Assembly: GCF_045679555.1 (NCBI RefSeq)
Contig: NW_027256079.1
Span: forward strand, 1-64,000
Reading direction: 5' to 3'
Source of the DNA: Salvelinus alpinus
Lineage: Eukaryota > Chordata > Actinopteri > Salmoniformes > Salmonidae
DNA length: 64,000 nt
Notes under the pieces: model-generated
What the model saw: the letters and a program-made list of their open reading frames with translations, nothing else
What the model was told of the DNA's origin: nothing
The model's database searches: none
Part shown: positions 9,781-24,092 of the stretch, one piece after another
Layout: the number at the start of each line of letters is the position of its first letter
How positions within the stretch are numbered: position 1 is the stretch's first letter
Program-made: the position numbers and the translations under genes

Positions 9781-11098
9781 GTGAATGACCAAATTAACAA
9801 CTTATGGGCTCGTCAAACTGGCTCGTTTTGGCCGTACGGTCAACTCAGGCCTATTTTTCCGAAAATCCGGGATACATTTAAAAATATCAAACAATCTCCA
9901 ATTTTTACACAGATGGTCTCAAATTATAGCTCAAGTCACACTGAAACAGAGCATGTTTGTTACTTCACTGTCCCTGCCCGAATTATGGATCTATGCACCT
10001 CCAAAACTGACCTGTTTTCCCAAAAAATCAAATCAGGTATTTGAACAAAATTGTCAGGGGATCTATAACATTCTCAAATAATCTCCAATCTTTACACCAA
10101 TGGTCTCAAATTATAGCTCAAGTCACACTGAAACAGAGCATGTTTGTTACTTCACTGTCCCTGTCCGAATTATGGATCTATGCACCTCCAAAACTGACCT
10201 GTTTTCCCAAAAAATCAAATCAGGTATTTTAACAAAATTGTCAGGGGATCTATAACATTCTCAAATAATCTCCAATCTTTACACCAATGGTCTCAAATTA
10301 TAGCTCAAGTCACACTGAAACATAGCATATGTGATACATCACTGTGAATGACCAAATTAAGGACTTATGGGCCCGTCAAACTGGCTCGTTTTGGCTGTAC
10401 GGTCAACTCAGGCCTATTTTTCCGAAAATCCGGGATATATTTAAAATTATCAAACAATCTCCAATTTTTACACAGATGGTCTCATATTATAGCTCAAGTC
10501 ACACTGAAACAGAGCATGTTTGTTACTTCACTGTCCCTATCCGAATTATGGATCTATGCACATCCAAAACCGACCTGTTTTCCCAAAAAAGATAAATTCA
10601 GGTATTTTAACAAAATTGTCAGGGGATCTATAACATTCTCAAATAATCTCCAATCTTTACACCAATGGTCTCAAATTATAGCTCAATTCACACTGAAACA
10701 TAGCATATGTGATACATCACTGTGAATGACCAAATTAAGGACTTATGGGCCCTTCAAACTGGCTCGTTTTGGCTGTACGGTCAACTCAGGCCTATTTTTC
10801 CGAAAATACGGGATATATTTAAAAATATCAAACAATCTCCAATTTTTACACAGATGGTCTGAAATTATAGCTCAAGTCACACTGAAACAGAGCATGTTTG
10901 TTACTTCACTGTCCCTGTCCGAATTATGGATCTATGCACCTCCAAAACTGACCTGTTTTCCCCAAAAAATCAAATCAGGTATTTTAACAAAATTGTCAGG
11001 GGATCTATAACATTCTCAAATAATCTCCAATCTTTACACCAATGGTCTCAAATTATAGCTCAAGTCACACTGAAACATAGCATATGTGATACATCACT
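9781..11098. repeat. 1,318-bp higher-order satellite repeat, copy 2
   Basis: Same seven-monomer order. Type 2 markers are CGTCAAACTGGCTCG, CCCTATCCGAATT, AAAACCGACC and AAGATAAATTCAGG. Confidence 0.9.
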
Positions 11099-12416
11099 GT
11101 GAATGACCAAATTAACAACTTATGGGCTCGTCAAACTGGCTCGTTTTGGCCGTACGGTCAACTCAGGCCTATTTTTCCGAAAATCCGGGATACATTTAAA
11201 AATATCAAACAATCTCCAATTTTTACACAGATGGTCTCAAATTATAGCTCAAGTCACACTGAAACAGAGCATGTTTGTTACTTCACTGTCCCTGCCCGAA
11301 TTATGGATCTATGCACCTCCAAAACTGACCTGTTTTCCCAAAAAATCAAATCAGGTATTTGAACAAAATTGTCAGGGGATCTATAACATTCTCAAATAAT
11401 CTCCAATCTTTACACCAATGGTCTCAAATTATAGCTCAAGTCACACTGAAACAGAGCATGTTTGTTACTTCACTGTCCCTGTCCGAATTATGGATCTATG
11501 CACCTCCAAAACTGACCTGTTTTCCCAAAAAATCAAATCAGGTATTTTAACAAAATTGTCAGGGGATCTATAACATTCTCAAATAATCTCCAATCTTTAC
11601 ACCAATGGTCTCAAATTATAGCTCAAGTCACACTGAAACATAGCATATGTGATACATCACTGTGAATGACCAAATTAAGGACTTATGGGCCCGTCAAACA
11701 GGCTCGTTTTGGCTGTACGGTCAACTCAGGCCTATTTTTCCGAAAATCCGGGATATATTTAAAATTATCAAACAATCTCCAATTTTTACACAGATGGTCT
11801 CATATTATAGCTCAAGTCACACTGAAACAGAGCATGTTTGTTACTTCACTGTCCCTGTCCGAATTATGGATCTATGCACATCCAAAACTGACCTGTTTTC
11901 CCAAAAAAGATCAATTCAGGTATTTTAACAAAATTGTCAGGGGATCTATAACATTCTCAAATAATCTCCAATCTTTACACCAATGGTCTCAAATTATAGC
12001 TCAATTCACACTGAAACATAGCATATGTGATACATCACTGTGAATGACCAAATTAAGGACTTATGGGCCCTTCAAACTGGCTCGTTTTGGCTGTACGGTC
12101 AACTCAGGCCTATTTTTCCGAAAATACGGGATATATTTAAAAATATCAAACAATCTCCAATTTTTACACAGATGGTCTGAAATTATAGCTCAAGTCACAC
12201 TGAAACAGAGCATGTTTGTTACTTCACTGTCCCTGTCCGAATTATGGATCTATGCACCTCCAAAACTGACCTGTTTTCCCCAAAAAATCAAATCAGGTAT
12301 TTTAACAAAATTGTCAGGGGATCTATAACATTCTCAAATAATCTCCAATCTTTACACCAATGGTCTCAAATTATAGCTCAAGTCACACTGAAACATAGCA
12401 TATGTGATACATCACT
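11099..12416. repeat. 1,318-bp higher-order satellite repeat, copy 3
   Basis: Same order, again with the type 1 markers of copy 1. Apart from one early base (CTCCAAT in copy 1, CTCAAAT here) I saw no difference from copy 1. Confidence 0.9.
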
Positions 12417-13734
12417 GTGAATGACCAAATTAACAACTTATGGGCTCGTCAAACTGGCTCGTTTTGGCCGTACGGTCAACTCAGGCCTATTTTTCCGAAA
12501 ATCCGGGATACATTTAAAAATATCAAACAATCTCCAATTTTTACACAGATGGTCTCAAATTATAGCTCAAGTCACACTGAAACAGAGCATGTTTGTTACT
12601 TCACTGTCCCTGCCCGAATTATGGATCTATGCACCTCCAAAACTGACCTGTTTTCCCAAAAAATCAAATCAGGTATTTGAACAAAATTGTCAGGGGATCT
12701 ATAACATTCTCAAATAATCTCCAATCTTTACACCAATGGTCTCAAATTATAGCTCAAGTCACACTGAAACAGAGCATGTTTGTTACTTCACTGTCCCTGT
12801 CCGAATTATGGATCTATGCACCTCCAAAACTGACCTGTTTTCCCAAAAAATCAAATCAGGTATTTTAACAAAATTGTCAGGGGATCTATAACATTCTCAA
12901 ATAATCTCCAATCTTTACACCAATGGTCTCAAATTATAGCTCAAGTCACACTGAAACATAGCATATGTGATACATCACTGTGAATGACCAAATTAAGGAC
13001 TTATGGGCCCGTCAAACTGGCTCGTTTTGGCTGTACGGTCAACTCAGGCCTATTTTTCCGAAAATCCGGGATATATTTAAAATTATCAAACAATCTCCAA
13101 TTTTTACACAGATGGTCTCATATTATAGCTCAAGTCACACTGAAACAGAGCATGTTTGTTACTTCACTGTCCCTATCCGAATTATGGATCTATGCACATC
13201 CAAAACCGACCTGTTTTCCCAAAAAAGATAAATTCAGGTATTTTAACAAAATTGTCAGGGGATCTATAACATTCTCAAATAATCTCCAATCTTTACACCA
13301 ATGGTCTCAAATTATAGCTCAATTCACACTGAAACATAGCATATGTGATACATCACTGTGAATGACCAAATTAAGGACTTATGGGCCCTTCAAACTGGCT
13401 CGTTTTGGCTGTACGGTCAACTCAGGCCTATTTTTCCGAAAATACGGGATATATTTAAAAATATCAAACAATCTCCAATTTTTACACAGATGGTCTGAAA
13501 TTATAGCTCAAGTCACACTGAAACAGAGCATGTTTGTTACTTCACTGTCCCTGTCCGAATTATGGATCTATGCACCTCCAAAACTGACCTGTTTTCCCCA
13601 AAAAATCAAATCAGGTATTTTAACAAAATTGTCAGGGGATCTATAACATTCTCAAATAATCTCCAATCTTTACACCAATGGTCTCAAATTATAGCTCAAG
13701 TCACACTGAAACATAGCATATGTGATACATCACT
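12417..13734. repeat. 1,318-bp higher-order satellite repeat, copy 4
   Basis: Same order, with the type 2 markers of copy 2 (GATAAATTCAGG, CCTATCCG). Copies 1+2 and 3+4 therefore form a 2,636-bp super-repeat. Confidence 0.9.
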
Positions 13735-15052
13735 GTGAATGACCAAATTAACAACTTATGGGCTCGTCAAACTGGCTCGTTTTGGCCGTACGGTCAACTC
13801 AGGCCTATTTTTCCGAAAATCCGGGATACATTTAAAAATATCAAACAATCTCCAATTTTTACACAGATGGTCTCAAATTATAGCTCAAGTCACACTGAAA
13901 CAGAGCATGTTTGTTACTTCACTGTCCCTGCCCTAATTATGGATCTATGCACCTCCAAAACTGACCTGTTTTCCCAAAAGATCAAATCAGGTATTTGAAC
14001 AAAATTGTCAGGGGATCTATAACATTCTCAAGTAATCTCCAATCTTTACACCAATGGTCTCAAATTATAGCTCAAGTCACACTGAAACAGAGCATGTTTG
14101 TTACTTCACTGTCCCTGTCCGAATTATGGATCTATGCACCTCCAAAACTGACCTGTTTTCCCAAAAAATCAAATCAGGTATTTTAACAAAATTGTCAGGG
14201 GATCTATAACATTCTCAAATAATCTCCAATCTTTACACCAATGGACTCAAATTATAGCTCAAGTCACACTGAAACATAGCATATGTGATACATCACTGTG
14301 AATGACCAAATTAAGGACTTATGGGCCCGTCAAACTGGCTCGTTTTGGCTGTACGGTCAACTCAGGCCTATTTTTCCGAAAATCCGGGATTTATTTAAAA
14401 TTATCAAACAATCTCCAATTTTTACACAGATGGTCTCATATTATAGCTCAAGTCACACTGAAACAGAGCATGTTTGTTACTTCACTGTCCCTGTCCGAAT
14501 TATGGATCTATGCACATCCAAAACTGACCTGTTTTCCCAAAAAAGATCAATTCAGGTATTTTAACAAAATTGTCAGGGGATCTATAACATTCTCAAATAA
14601 TCTCCAATCTTTACACCAATGGTCTCAAATTATAGCTCAAGTCACACTGAAACATAGCATATGTGATACATCACTGTGAATGAACAAATTAAGGACTTAT
14701 GGGCCCGTCAAACTGGCTCGTTTTGGCTGTACGGTCAACTCAGGCCTATTTTTCCGAAAATCCGGGATACATTTAAAAATATCAAACAATCTCCAATTTT
14801 TACACAGATGGTCTCAAATTATAGCTCAAGTCACACTGAAACAGAGCATGTTTGTTACTTCACTGTCCCTGTCCGAATTATGGATCTATGCACCTCCAAA
14901 ACTGACCTGTTTTCCCCAAAAAATCAATTCAGGTATTTTAACAAAATTGTCAGGGGATCTATAACATTCTCAAATAATCTCCAATCTTTACACCAATGGT
15001 CTCAAATTATAGCTCAAGTCACACTGAAACATAGCATATGTGATACATCACT
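13735..15052. repeat. 1,318-bp higher-order satellite repeat, copy 5, diverged
   Basis: Same seven-monomer order, but with private changes (CTGCCCTAATT, CAAAAGATCAAATC, CTCAAGTAATC, ATGGACTCAAAT) and a last dimer beginning GAATGAACAAATT like those of the right-hand block. It is the transition to the next arrangement. Confidence 0.85.
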
Positions 15053-18000
15053 GTGAATGAACAAATTAAGGACTTATGGGCCCGTCAAACTGGCTCGTTT
15101 TGGCTGTACGGTCAACTCAGGCCTATTTTTCCGAAGATCCGGGTTATATTAAAAAATATCAAACAATCTCCAATTTTTACACAGATGGTCTCATATTATA
15201 GCTCAAGTCACACTGAAACAGAGCATGTTTGTTACTTCACTGTCCCTGTCCGAATTATGGATCTATGCACCTCCAAAACTGACCTGTTTTCCCCAAAAAA
15301 TCTAATCATGTATTTTAACAACATTGTCAGGGGATCTATAACATTCTCAAATAATCTCCAATCTTTACACCAATGGTCTCAAATTATAGCTCAAGTCACA
15401 CTGAAACATAGCATATGTGATACATCACTGTGAATGACCAAATTAACAACTTATTGGCCCGTCAAACTGGCTCGTTTTGGCTGTACGGTCAACTCAGGCC
15501 TATTTTTCCGAAAATCCTTGATATGTTTAAAAATATCAAACAATCTCCAATTTTTACACAGATGGTCTCAAATTATAGCTCAAGTCACACTGAAACAGAG
15601 CATGTTTGTTACTTCACTGTCCCTGTCCGAATTATGGATCTATGCACCTCCAAAACTGACCTGTTTTCCCAAAAAATCAAATCAGGTATTTTAACAAAAT
15701 TGTCAGGGGATCTATAACATTCTCAAATAATCTCCAATCTTTACACCAATGGTCTCAAATTATAGCTCAAGTCACACTGAAACATAGCATATGTGATACA
15801 TCACTGTGAATGACCAAATTAAGGACTTATGGGCCCGTCAAACTGGCTCGTTTTGGCTGTACGGTCAACTCAGGCCTATTTTTCAGAAAATCCGGGATAC
15901 ATTTAAAAATATCAAACAATCTCCAATTTTTACACAGATGGTCTCATATTATAGCTCAAGTCACACTGAAACAGAGCATGTTTGTTACTTCACTGTCCCT
16001 GTCCGAATTATGGATCTATGCACCTCCAAAACTGACCTGTTTTCCCCAAAAAATCTAATCATGTATTTTAACAACATTGTCAGGGGATCTATAACATTCT
16101 CAAATAATCTCCAATCTTTACACCAATGGTCTCAAATTATAGCTCAAGTCACACTGAAACATAGCATATGTGATACATCACTGTGAATGACCAAATTAAC
16201 AACTTATTGGCCCGTCAAACTGGCTCGTTTTGGCTGTACGGTCAACTCAGGCCTATTTTTCCGAAAATCCTTGATATGTTTAAAAATATCAAACAATCTC
16301 CAATTTTTACACAGATGGTCTCAAATTATAGCTCAAGTCACACTGAAACAGAGCATGTTTGTTACTTCACTGTCCCTGTCCGAATTATGGATCTATGCAC
16401 CTCCAAAACTGACCTGTTTTCCCCAAAAAATCAAATCAGGTATTTTAACAAAATTGTCAGGGGATCTATAACATTCTCAAATAATCTCCAATCTTTACAC
16501 CAATGGTCTCAAATTATAGCTCAAGTCACACTGAAACATAGCATATGTGATACATCACTGTGAATGACCAAATTAAGGACTTATGGGCCCGTCAAACTGG
16601 CTCGTTTTGGCTGTACGGTCAACTCAGGCCTATTTTTCCGAAAATCCTTGATATGTTTAAAAATATCAAACAATCTCCAATTTTTACACAGATGGTCTCA
16701 AATTATAGCTCAAGTCACACTGAAACAGAGCATGTTTGTTACTTCACTGTCCCTGTCCGAATTATGGATCTATGCACCTCCAAAACTGACCTGTTTTCCC
16801 AAAAAATCAAATCAGGTATTTTAACAAAATTGTCAGGGGATCTATAACATTCTCAAATAATCTCCAATCTTTACACCAATGGTCTCAAATTATAGCTCAA
16901 GTCACACTGAAACATAGCATATGTGATACATCACTGTGAATGACCAAATTAAGGACTTATGGGCCCGTCAAACTGGCTCGTTTTGGCTGTACGGTCAACT
17001 CAGGCCTATTTTTCAGAAAATCCGGGATACATTTAAAAATATCAAACAATCTCCAATTTTTACACAGATGGTCTCATATTATAGCTCAAGTCACACTGAA
17101 ACAGAGCATGTTTGTTACTTCACTGTCCCTGTCCGAATTATGGATCTATGCACCTCCAAAACTGACCTGTTTTCCCCAAAAAATCTAATCATGTATTTTA
17201 ACAACATTGTCAGGGGATCTATAACATTCTCAAATAATCTCCAATCTTTACACCAATGGTCTCAAATTATAGCTCAAGTCACACTGAAACATAGCATATG
17301 TGATACATCACTGTGAATGACCAAATTAACAACTTATTGGCCCGTCAAACTGGCTCGTTTTGGCTGTACGGTCAACTCAGGCCTATTTTTCCGAAAATCC
17401 TTGATATGTTTAAAAATATCAAACAATCTCCAATTTTTACACAGATGGTCTCAAATTATAGCTCAAGTCACACTGAAACAGAGCATGTTTGTTACTTCAC
17501 TGTCCCTGTCCGAATTATGGATCTATGCACCTCCAAAACTGACCTGTTTTCCCCAAAAAATCTAATCATGTATTTTAACAACATTGTCAGGGGATCTATA
17601 ACATTCTCAAATAATCTCCAATCTTTACACCAATGGTCTCAAATTATAGCTCAAGTCACACTGAAACATAGCATATGTGATACATCACTGTGAATGACCA
17701 AATTAACAACTTATGGGCCCGTCAAACTGGCTCGTTTTGGCTGTACGGTCAACTCAGGCCTATTTTTCCGAAAATCCTTGATATGTTTAAAAATATCAAA
17801 CAATCTCCAATTTTTACACAGATGGTCTCAAATTATAGCTCAAGTCACACTGAAACAGAGCATGTTTGTTACTTCACTGTCCCTGTCCGAATTATGGATC
17901 TATGCACCTCCAAAACTGACCTGTTTTCCCAAAAAATCAAATCAGGTATTTTCACAAAATTGTCAGGGGATCTATAACATTCTCAAATAATCTCCAATCT

Positions 18001-21000
18001 TTACACCAATGGTCTCAAATTATAGCTCAAGTCACACTGAAACATAGCATATGTGATACATCACTGTGAATGACCAAATTAAGGACTTATGGGCCCGTCA
18101 AACTGGCTCGTTTTGGCTGTACAGTCAACTCAGGCCTATTTTTCCGAAATTCCGGGATATATTTAAAAATATCAAACAAACTCCAATTTTTACACAGATG
18201 GTCTCAAATTATAGCTCAAGTCACACTGAAACAGAGCATGTTTGTTACTTCACTGTCCCTGTCCGAATTATGGATCTATGCACCTCCAAAACTGACCTGT
18301 TTTCCCATAAAATCAAATCAGGTATTTTAACAAAATTGTCAGGGGATCTATAACATTCTCAAATAATCTCCAATCTTTACACCAATGGTCTCAAATTATA
18401 GCTCAAGTCACAATGAAACATAGCATATGTGATACATCACTGTGAATGACCAAATTAAGGACTTATGGGCCCGTCAAACTGGCTCGTTTTGGCTGTACAG
18501 TCAACTCAGGCCTATTTTTCCGAAATTCCGGGATATATTTAAAAATATCAAACAATCTCCAATTTTTACACAGATGGTCTCAAATTATAGCTCAAGTCAC
18601 ACTGAAACAGAGCATGTTTGTTACTTCACTGTCCCTGTCCGAATTATGGATCTATGCACCTCCAAAACTGACCTGTTTTCCCCAAAAAATCAAATCAGGT
18701 ATTTTAACAAAATTGTCAGGGGATCTATAACATTCTCAAATAATCTCCAATCTTTACACCAATGGTCTCAAATTATAGCTCAAGTCACACTGAAACATAG
18801 CATATGTGATACATCACTGTGAATGAACAAATTAAGGACTTATGGGCCCGTCAAACTGGCTCGTTTTGGCTGTACGGTCAACTCAGGCCTATTTTTCAGA
18901 AAATCCGGGATACATTTAAAAATATCAAACAATCTCCAATTTTTACACAGATGGTCTCATATTATAGCTCAAGTCACACTGAAACAGAGCATGTTTGTTA
19001 CTTCACTGTCCCTGTCCGAATTATGGATCTATGCACCTCCAAAACTGACCTGTTTTCCCATAAAATCAAATCAGGTATTTTAACAAAATTGTCAGGGGAT
19101 CTATAACATTCTCAAATAATCTCCAATCTTTACACCAATGGTCTCAAATTATAGCTCAAGTCACAATGAAACATAGCATATGTGATACATCACTGTGAAT
19201 GACCAAATTAAGGACTTATGGGCCCGTCAAACTGGCTCGTTTTGGCTGTACAGTCAACTCAGGCCTATTTTTCCGAAATTCCGGGATATATTTAAAAATA
19301 TCAAACAATCTCCAATTTTTACACAGATGGTCTCATATTATAGCTCAAGTCACACTGAAACAGAGCATGTTTGTTACTTCACTGTCCCTGTCCGAATTAT
19401 GGATCTATGCACCTCCAAAACTGACCTGTTTTCCCCAAAAAATCAAATCAGGTATTTTAACAAAATTGTCAGGGGATCTATAACATTCTCAAATAATCTC
19501 CAATCTTTACACCAATGGTCTCAAATTATAGCTCAAGTCACACTGAAACATAGCATATGTGATACATCACTGTGAATGAACAAATTAAGGACTTATGGGC
19601 CCGTCAAACTGGCTCGTTTTGGCTGTACGGTCAACTCAGGCCTATTTTTCAGAAAATCCGGGATACATTTAAAAATATCAAACAATCTCCAATTTTTACA
19701 CAGATGGTCTCATATTATAGCTCAAGTCACACTGAAACAGAGCATGTTTGTTACTTCACTGTCCCTGTCCGAATTATGGATCTATGCACCTCCAAAACTG
19801 ACCCGTTTTCCCCAAAAAATCTAATCATGTATTTTAACAACATTGTCAGGGGATCTATAACATTCTCAAATAATCTCCAATCTTTACACCAATGGTCTCA
19901 AATTATAGCTCAAGTCACACTGAAACATAGCATATGTGATACATCACTGTGAATGACCAAATTAACAACTTATTGGCCCGTCAAACTGGCTCGTTTTGGC
20001 TGTACGGTCAACTCAGGCCTATTTTTCCGAAAATCCTTGATATGTTTAAAAATATCAAACAATCTCCAATTTTTACACAGATGGTCTCAAATTATAGCTC
20101 AAGTCACACTGAAACAGAGCATGTTTGTTACTTCACTGTCCCTGTCCGAATTATGGATCTATGCACCTCCAAAACTGACCTGTTTTCCCAAAAAATCAAA
20201 TCAGGTATTTTAACAAAATTGTCAGGGGATCTATAACATTCTCAAATAATCTCCAATCTTTACACCAATGGTCTCAAATTATAGCTCAAGTCACACTGAA
20301 ACATAGCATATGTGATACATCACTGTGAATGACCAAATTAAGGACTTATGGGCCCGTCAAACTGGCTCGTTTTGGCTGTACGGTCAACTCAGGCCTATTT
20401 TTCAGAAAATCCGGGATACATTTAAAAATATCAAACAATCTCCAATTTTTACACAGATGGTCTCATATTATAGCTCAAGTCACACTGAAACAGAGCATGT
20501 TTGTTACTTCACTGTCCCTGTCCGAATTATGGATCTATGCACCTCCAAAACTGACCTGTTTTCCCCAAAAAATCTAATCATGTATTTTAACAACATTGTC
20601 AGGGGATCTATAACATTCTCAAATAATCTCCAATCTTTACACCAATGGTCTCAAATTATAGCTCAAGTCACACTGAAACATAGCATATGTGATACATCAC
20701 TGTGAATGACCAAATTAACAACTTATTGGCCCGTCAAACTGGCTCGTTTTGGCTGTACGGTCAACTCAGGCCTATTTTTCCGAAAATCCTTGATATGTTT
20801 AAAAATATCAAACAATCTCCAATTTTTACACAGATGGTCTCAAATTATAGCTCAAGTCACACTGAAACAGAGCATGTTTGTTACTTCACTGTCCCTGTCC
20901 GAATTATGGATCTATGCACCTCCAAAACTGACCTGTTTTCCCCAAAAAATCAAATCAGGTATTTTAACAAAATTGTCAGGGGATCTATAACATTCTCAAA

Positions 21001-21078
21001 TAATCTCCAATCTTTACACCAATGGTCTCAAATTATAGCTCAAGTCACACTGAAACATAGCATATGTGATACATCACT
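15053..21078. repeat. satellite block of 16 dimers, mixed order
   Basis: Sixteen dimers of 376/377 bp with several sequence types that recur at multi-dimer spacing. The types are CTTGATATGTTT, CAGAAAATCCGGGATAC, TACAGTCAACTCAGG and ATCTAATCATG. The dimers at 15430, 15806 and 16183 match those at 19949, 20325 and 20702, a shift of 12 dimers (4,519 bp), which points to a large duplication or unequal exchange. Those at 15806 and 16936 match at 1,130 bp (three dimers). Confidence 0.8.
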
Positions 21079-22585
21079 GTGAATGACCAAATTAACAACT
21101 TATTGGCCCGTCAAACTGGCTCGTTTTGGTTGTACGGTCAACTCCGGCCTATTTTTCCGAAAATCCTTGATATGTTTAAAAATATCAAACAATCTCCGAT
21201 TTTTACACAGATGGTCTCAAATTATAGCTCAAGTCACACTGAAACAGAGCATGTTTGTTACTTCACTGTCCCTGTCCGAATTATGGATCTATGCACCTCC
21301 AAAACTGACCTGTTTTCCTCAAAAAATCAAATCAGGTATTTTAACAAAATTGTCAGGGGATCTATAACATTCTCAAATAATCTCCAATCTTTACACCAAT
21401 GGTCTCAAATTATAGCTCAAGTCACACTGAAACATAGCATATGTGATACATCACTGTGAGTGACCAAATGAAGGACTTATGGGCCCGTCAAACTGGCTCG
21501 TTTTGGCTGTACAGTCAACTCAGGCCTATTTTTCCGAAAATCCGGGATATATTTAAAAATATCAAACAATCTCCAATTTTTACACAGATGGTCTCAAATT
21601 ATAGCTCAAGTCACACTGAAACAGAGCATGTTTGTTACTTCACTGTCCCTGTCCGAATTATGGATCTATGCACCTCCAAAACTGACCTGTTTTCCCCAAA
21701 AAATCAAATCAGGTATTTTAACAAAATTGTCAGGGGATCTATAACATTCTCAAATAATCTCCAATCTTTACACCAATGGTCTCAAATTATAGCTCAAGTC
21801 ACACTGAAACATAGCATATGTGATACATCACTGTGAATGACCAAATTAAGGACTTATGGGCCCGTCAAACTGGCTCGTTTTGGCTGTACGGTCAACTCAG
21901 GCCTATTTTTCCGAAAATCCTTGATATGTTTAAAAATATCAAACAATCTCCAATTTTTACACAGATGGTCTCAAATTATAGCTCAAGTCACACTGAAACA
22001 GAGCATGTTTGTTACTTCACTGTCCCTGTCCGAATTATGGATCTATGCACCTCCAAAACTGACCTGTTTTCCCAAAAAATCTAATCAGGTATTTTAACAA
22101 AATTGTCAGGGGATCTATAACATTCTCAAATAATCTCCAATCTTTACACCAATGGTCTCAAATTATAGCTCAAGTCACACTGAAACATAGCATATGTGAT
22201 ACATCACTGTGAATGACCAAATTAAGGACTTATGGGCCCGTCAAACTGGCTCGTTTTGGCTGTACGGTCAACTCAGGCCTATTTTTCAGAAAATCCGGGA
22301 TACATTTAAAAATATCAAACAATCTCCAATTTTTACACAGATGGTCTCATATTATAGCTCAAGTCACACTGAAACAGAGCATGTTTGTTACTTCACTGTC
22401 CCTGTCCGAATTATGGATCTATGCACCTCCAAAACTGACCTGTTTTCCCCAAAAAATCAAATCAGGTATTTTAACAAAATTGTCAGGGGATCTATAACAT
22501 TCTCAAATAATCTCCAATCTTTACACCAATGGTCTCAAATTATAGCTCAAGTCACACTGAAACATAGCATATGTGATACATCACT
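21079..22585. repeat. 1,507-bp higher-order satellite repeat, copy 1
   Basis: Four dimers (starts at 21079, 21456, 21833 and 22209) with markers TTGTACGGTCAACTCCGG and TTTTCCTCAAAAAATC in the first. It is followed by an equivalent set. Confidence 0.8.
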
Positions 22586-24092
22586 GTGAATGACCAAATT
22601 AACAACTTATTGGCCCGTCAAACTGGCTCGTTTTGGTTGTACGGTCAACTCCGGCCTATTTTTCCGAAAATCCTTGATATGTTTAAAAATATCAAACAAT
22701 CTCCAATTTTTACACAGATGGTCTCAAATTATAGCTCAAGTCACACTGAAACAGAGCATGTTTGTTACTTCACTGTCCCTGTCCGAATTATGGATCTATG
22801 CACCTCCAAAACTGACCTGTTTTCCTCAAAAAATCAAATCAGGTATTTTAACAAAATTGTCAGGGGATCTATAACATTCTCAAATAATCTCCAATCTTTA
22901 CACCAATGGTCTCAAATTATAGCTCAAGTCACACTGAAACATAGCATATGTGATACATCACTGTGAATGACCAAATTAAGGACTTATGGGCCCGTCAAAC
23001 TGGCTCGTTTTGGCTGTACAGTCAACTCAGGCCTATTTTTCCGAAATTCCGGGATATATTTAAAAATATCAAACAATCTCCAATTTTTACACAGATGGTC
23101 TCAAATTATAGCTCAAGTCACACTGAAACAGAGCATGTTTGTTACTTCACTGTCCCTGTCCGAATTATGGATCTATGCACCTCCAAAACTGACCTGTTTT
23201 CCCCAAAAAATCAAATCAGGTATTTTAACAAAATTGTCAGGGGATCTATAACATTCTCAAATAATCTCCAATCTTTACACCAATGGTCTCAAATTATAGC
23301 TCAAGTCACACTGAAACATAGCATATGTGATACATCACTGTGAATGACCAAATTAAGGACTTATGGGCCCGTCAAACTGGCTCGTTTTGGCTGTACGGTC
23401 AACTCAGGCCTATTTTTCCGAAAATCCTTGATATGTTTAAAAATATCAAACAATCTCCAATTTTTACACAGATGGTCTCAAATTATAGCTCAAGTCACAC
23501 TGAAACAGAGCATGTTTGTTACTTCACTGTCCCTGTCCGAATTATGGATCTATGCACCTCCAAAACTGACCTGTTTTCCCAAAAAATCTAATCAGGTATT
23601 TTAACAAAATTGTCAGGGGATCTATAACATTCTCAAATAATCTCCAATCTTTACACCAATGGTCTCAAATTATAGCTCAAGTCACACTGAAACATAGCAT
23701 ATGTGATACATCACTGTGAATGACCAAATTAAGGACTTATGGGCCCGTCAAACTGGCTCGTTTTGGCTGTACGGTCAACTCAGGCCTATTTTTCAGAAAA
23801 TCCGGGATACATTTAAAAATATCAAACAATCTCCAATTTTTACACAGATGGTCTCATATTATAGCTCAAGTCACACTGAAACAGAGCATGTTTGTTACTT
23901 CACTGTCCCTGTCCGAATTATGGATCTATGCACCTCCAAAACTGACCTGTTTTCCCCAAAAAATCTAATCATGTATTTTAACAACATTGTCAGGGGATCT
24001 ATAACATTCTCAAATAATCTCCAATCTTTACACCAATGGTCTCAAATTATAGCTCAAGTCACACTGAAACATAGCATATGTGATACATCACT
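22586..24092. repeat. 1,507-bp higher-order satellite repeat, copy 2
   Basis: Four dimers (22586, 22963, 23340, 23716) matching the previous set in order and private markers, with a few substitutions (for example CTCCAATTT for CTCCGATTT). A last partial dimer at 24093-24308 ends the array. Confidence 0.8.
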
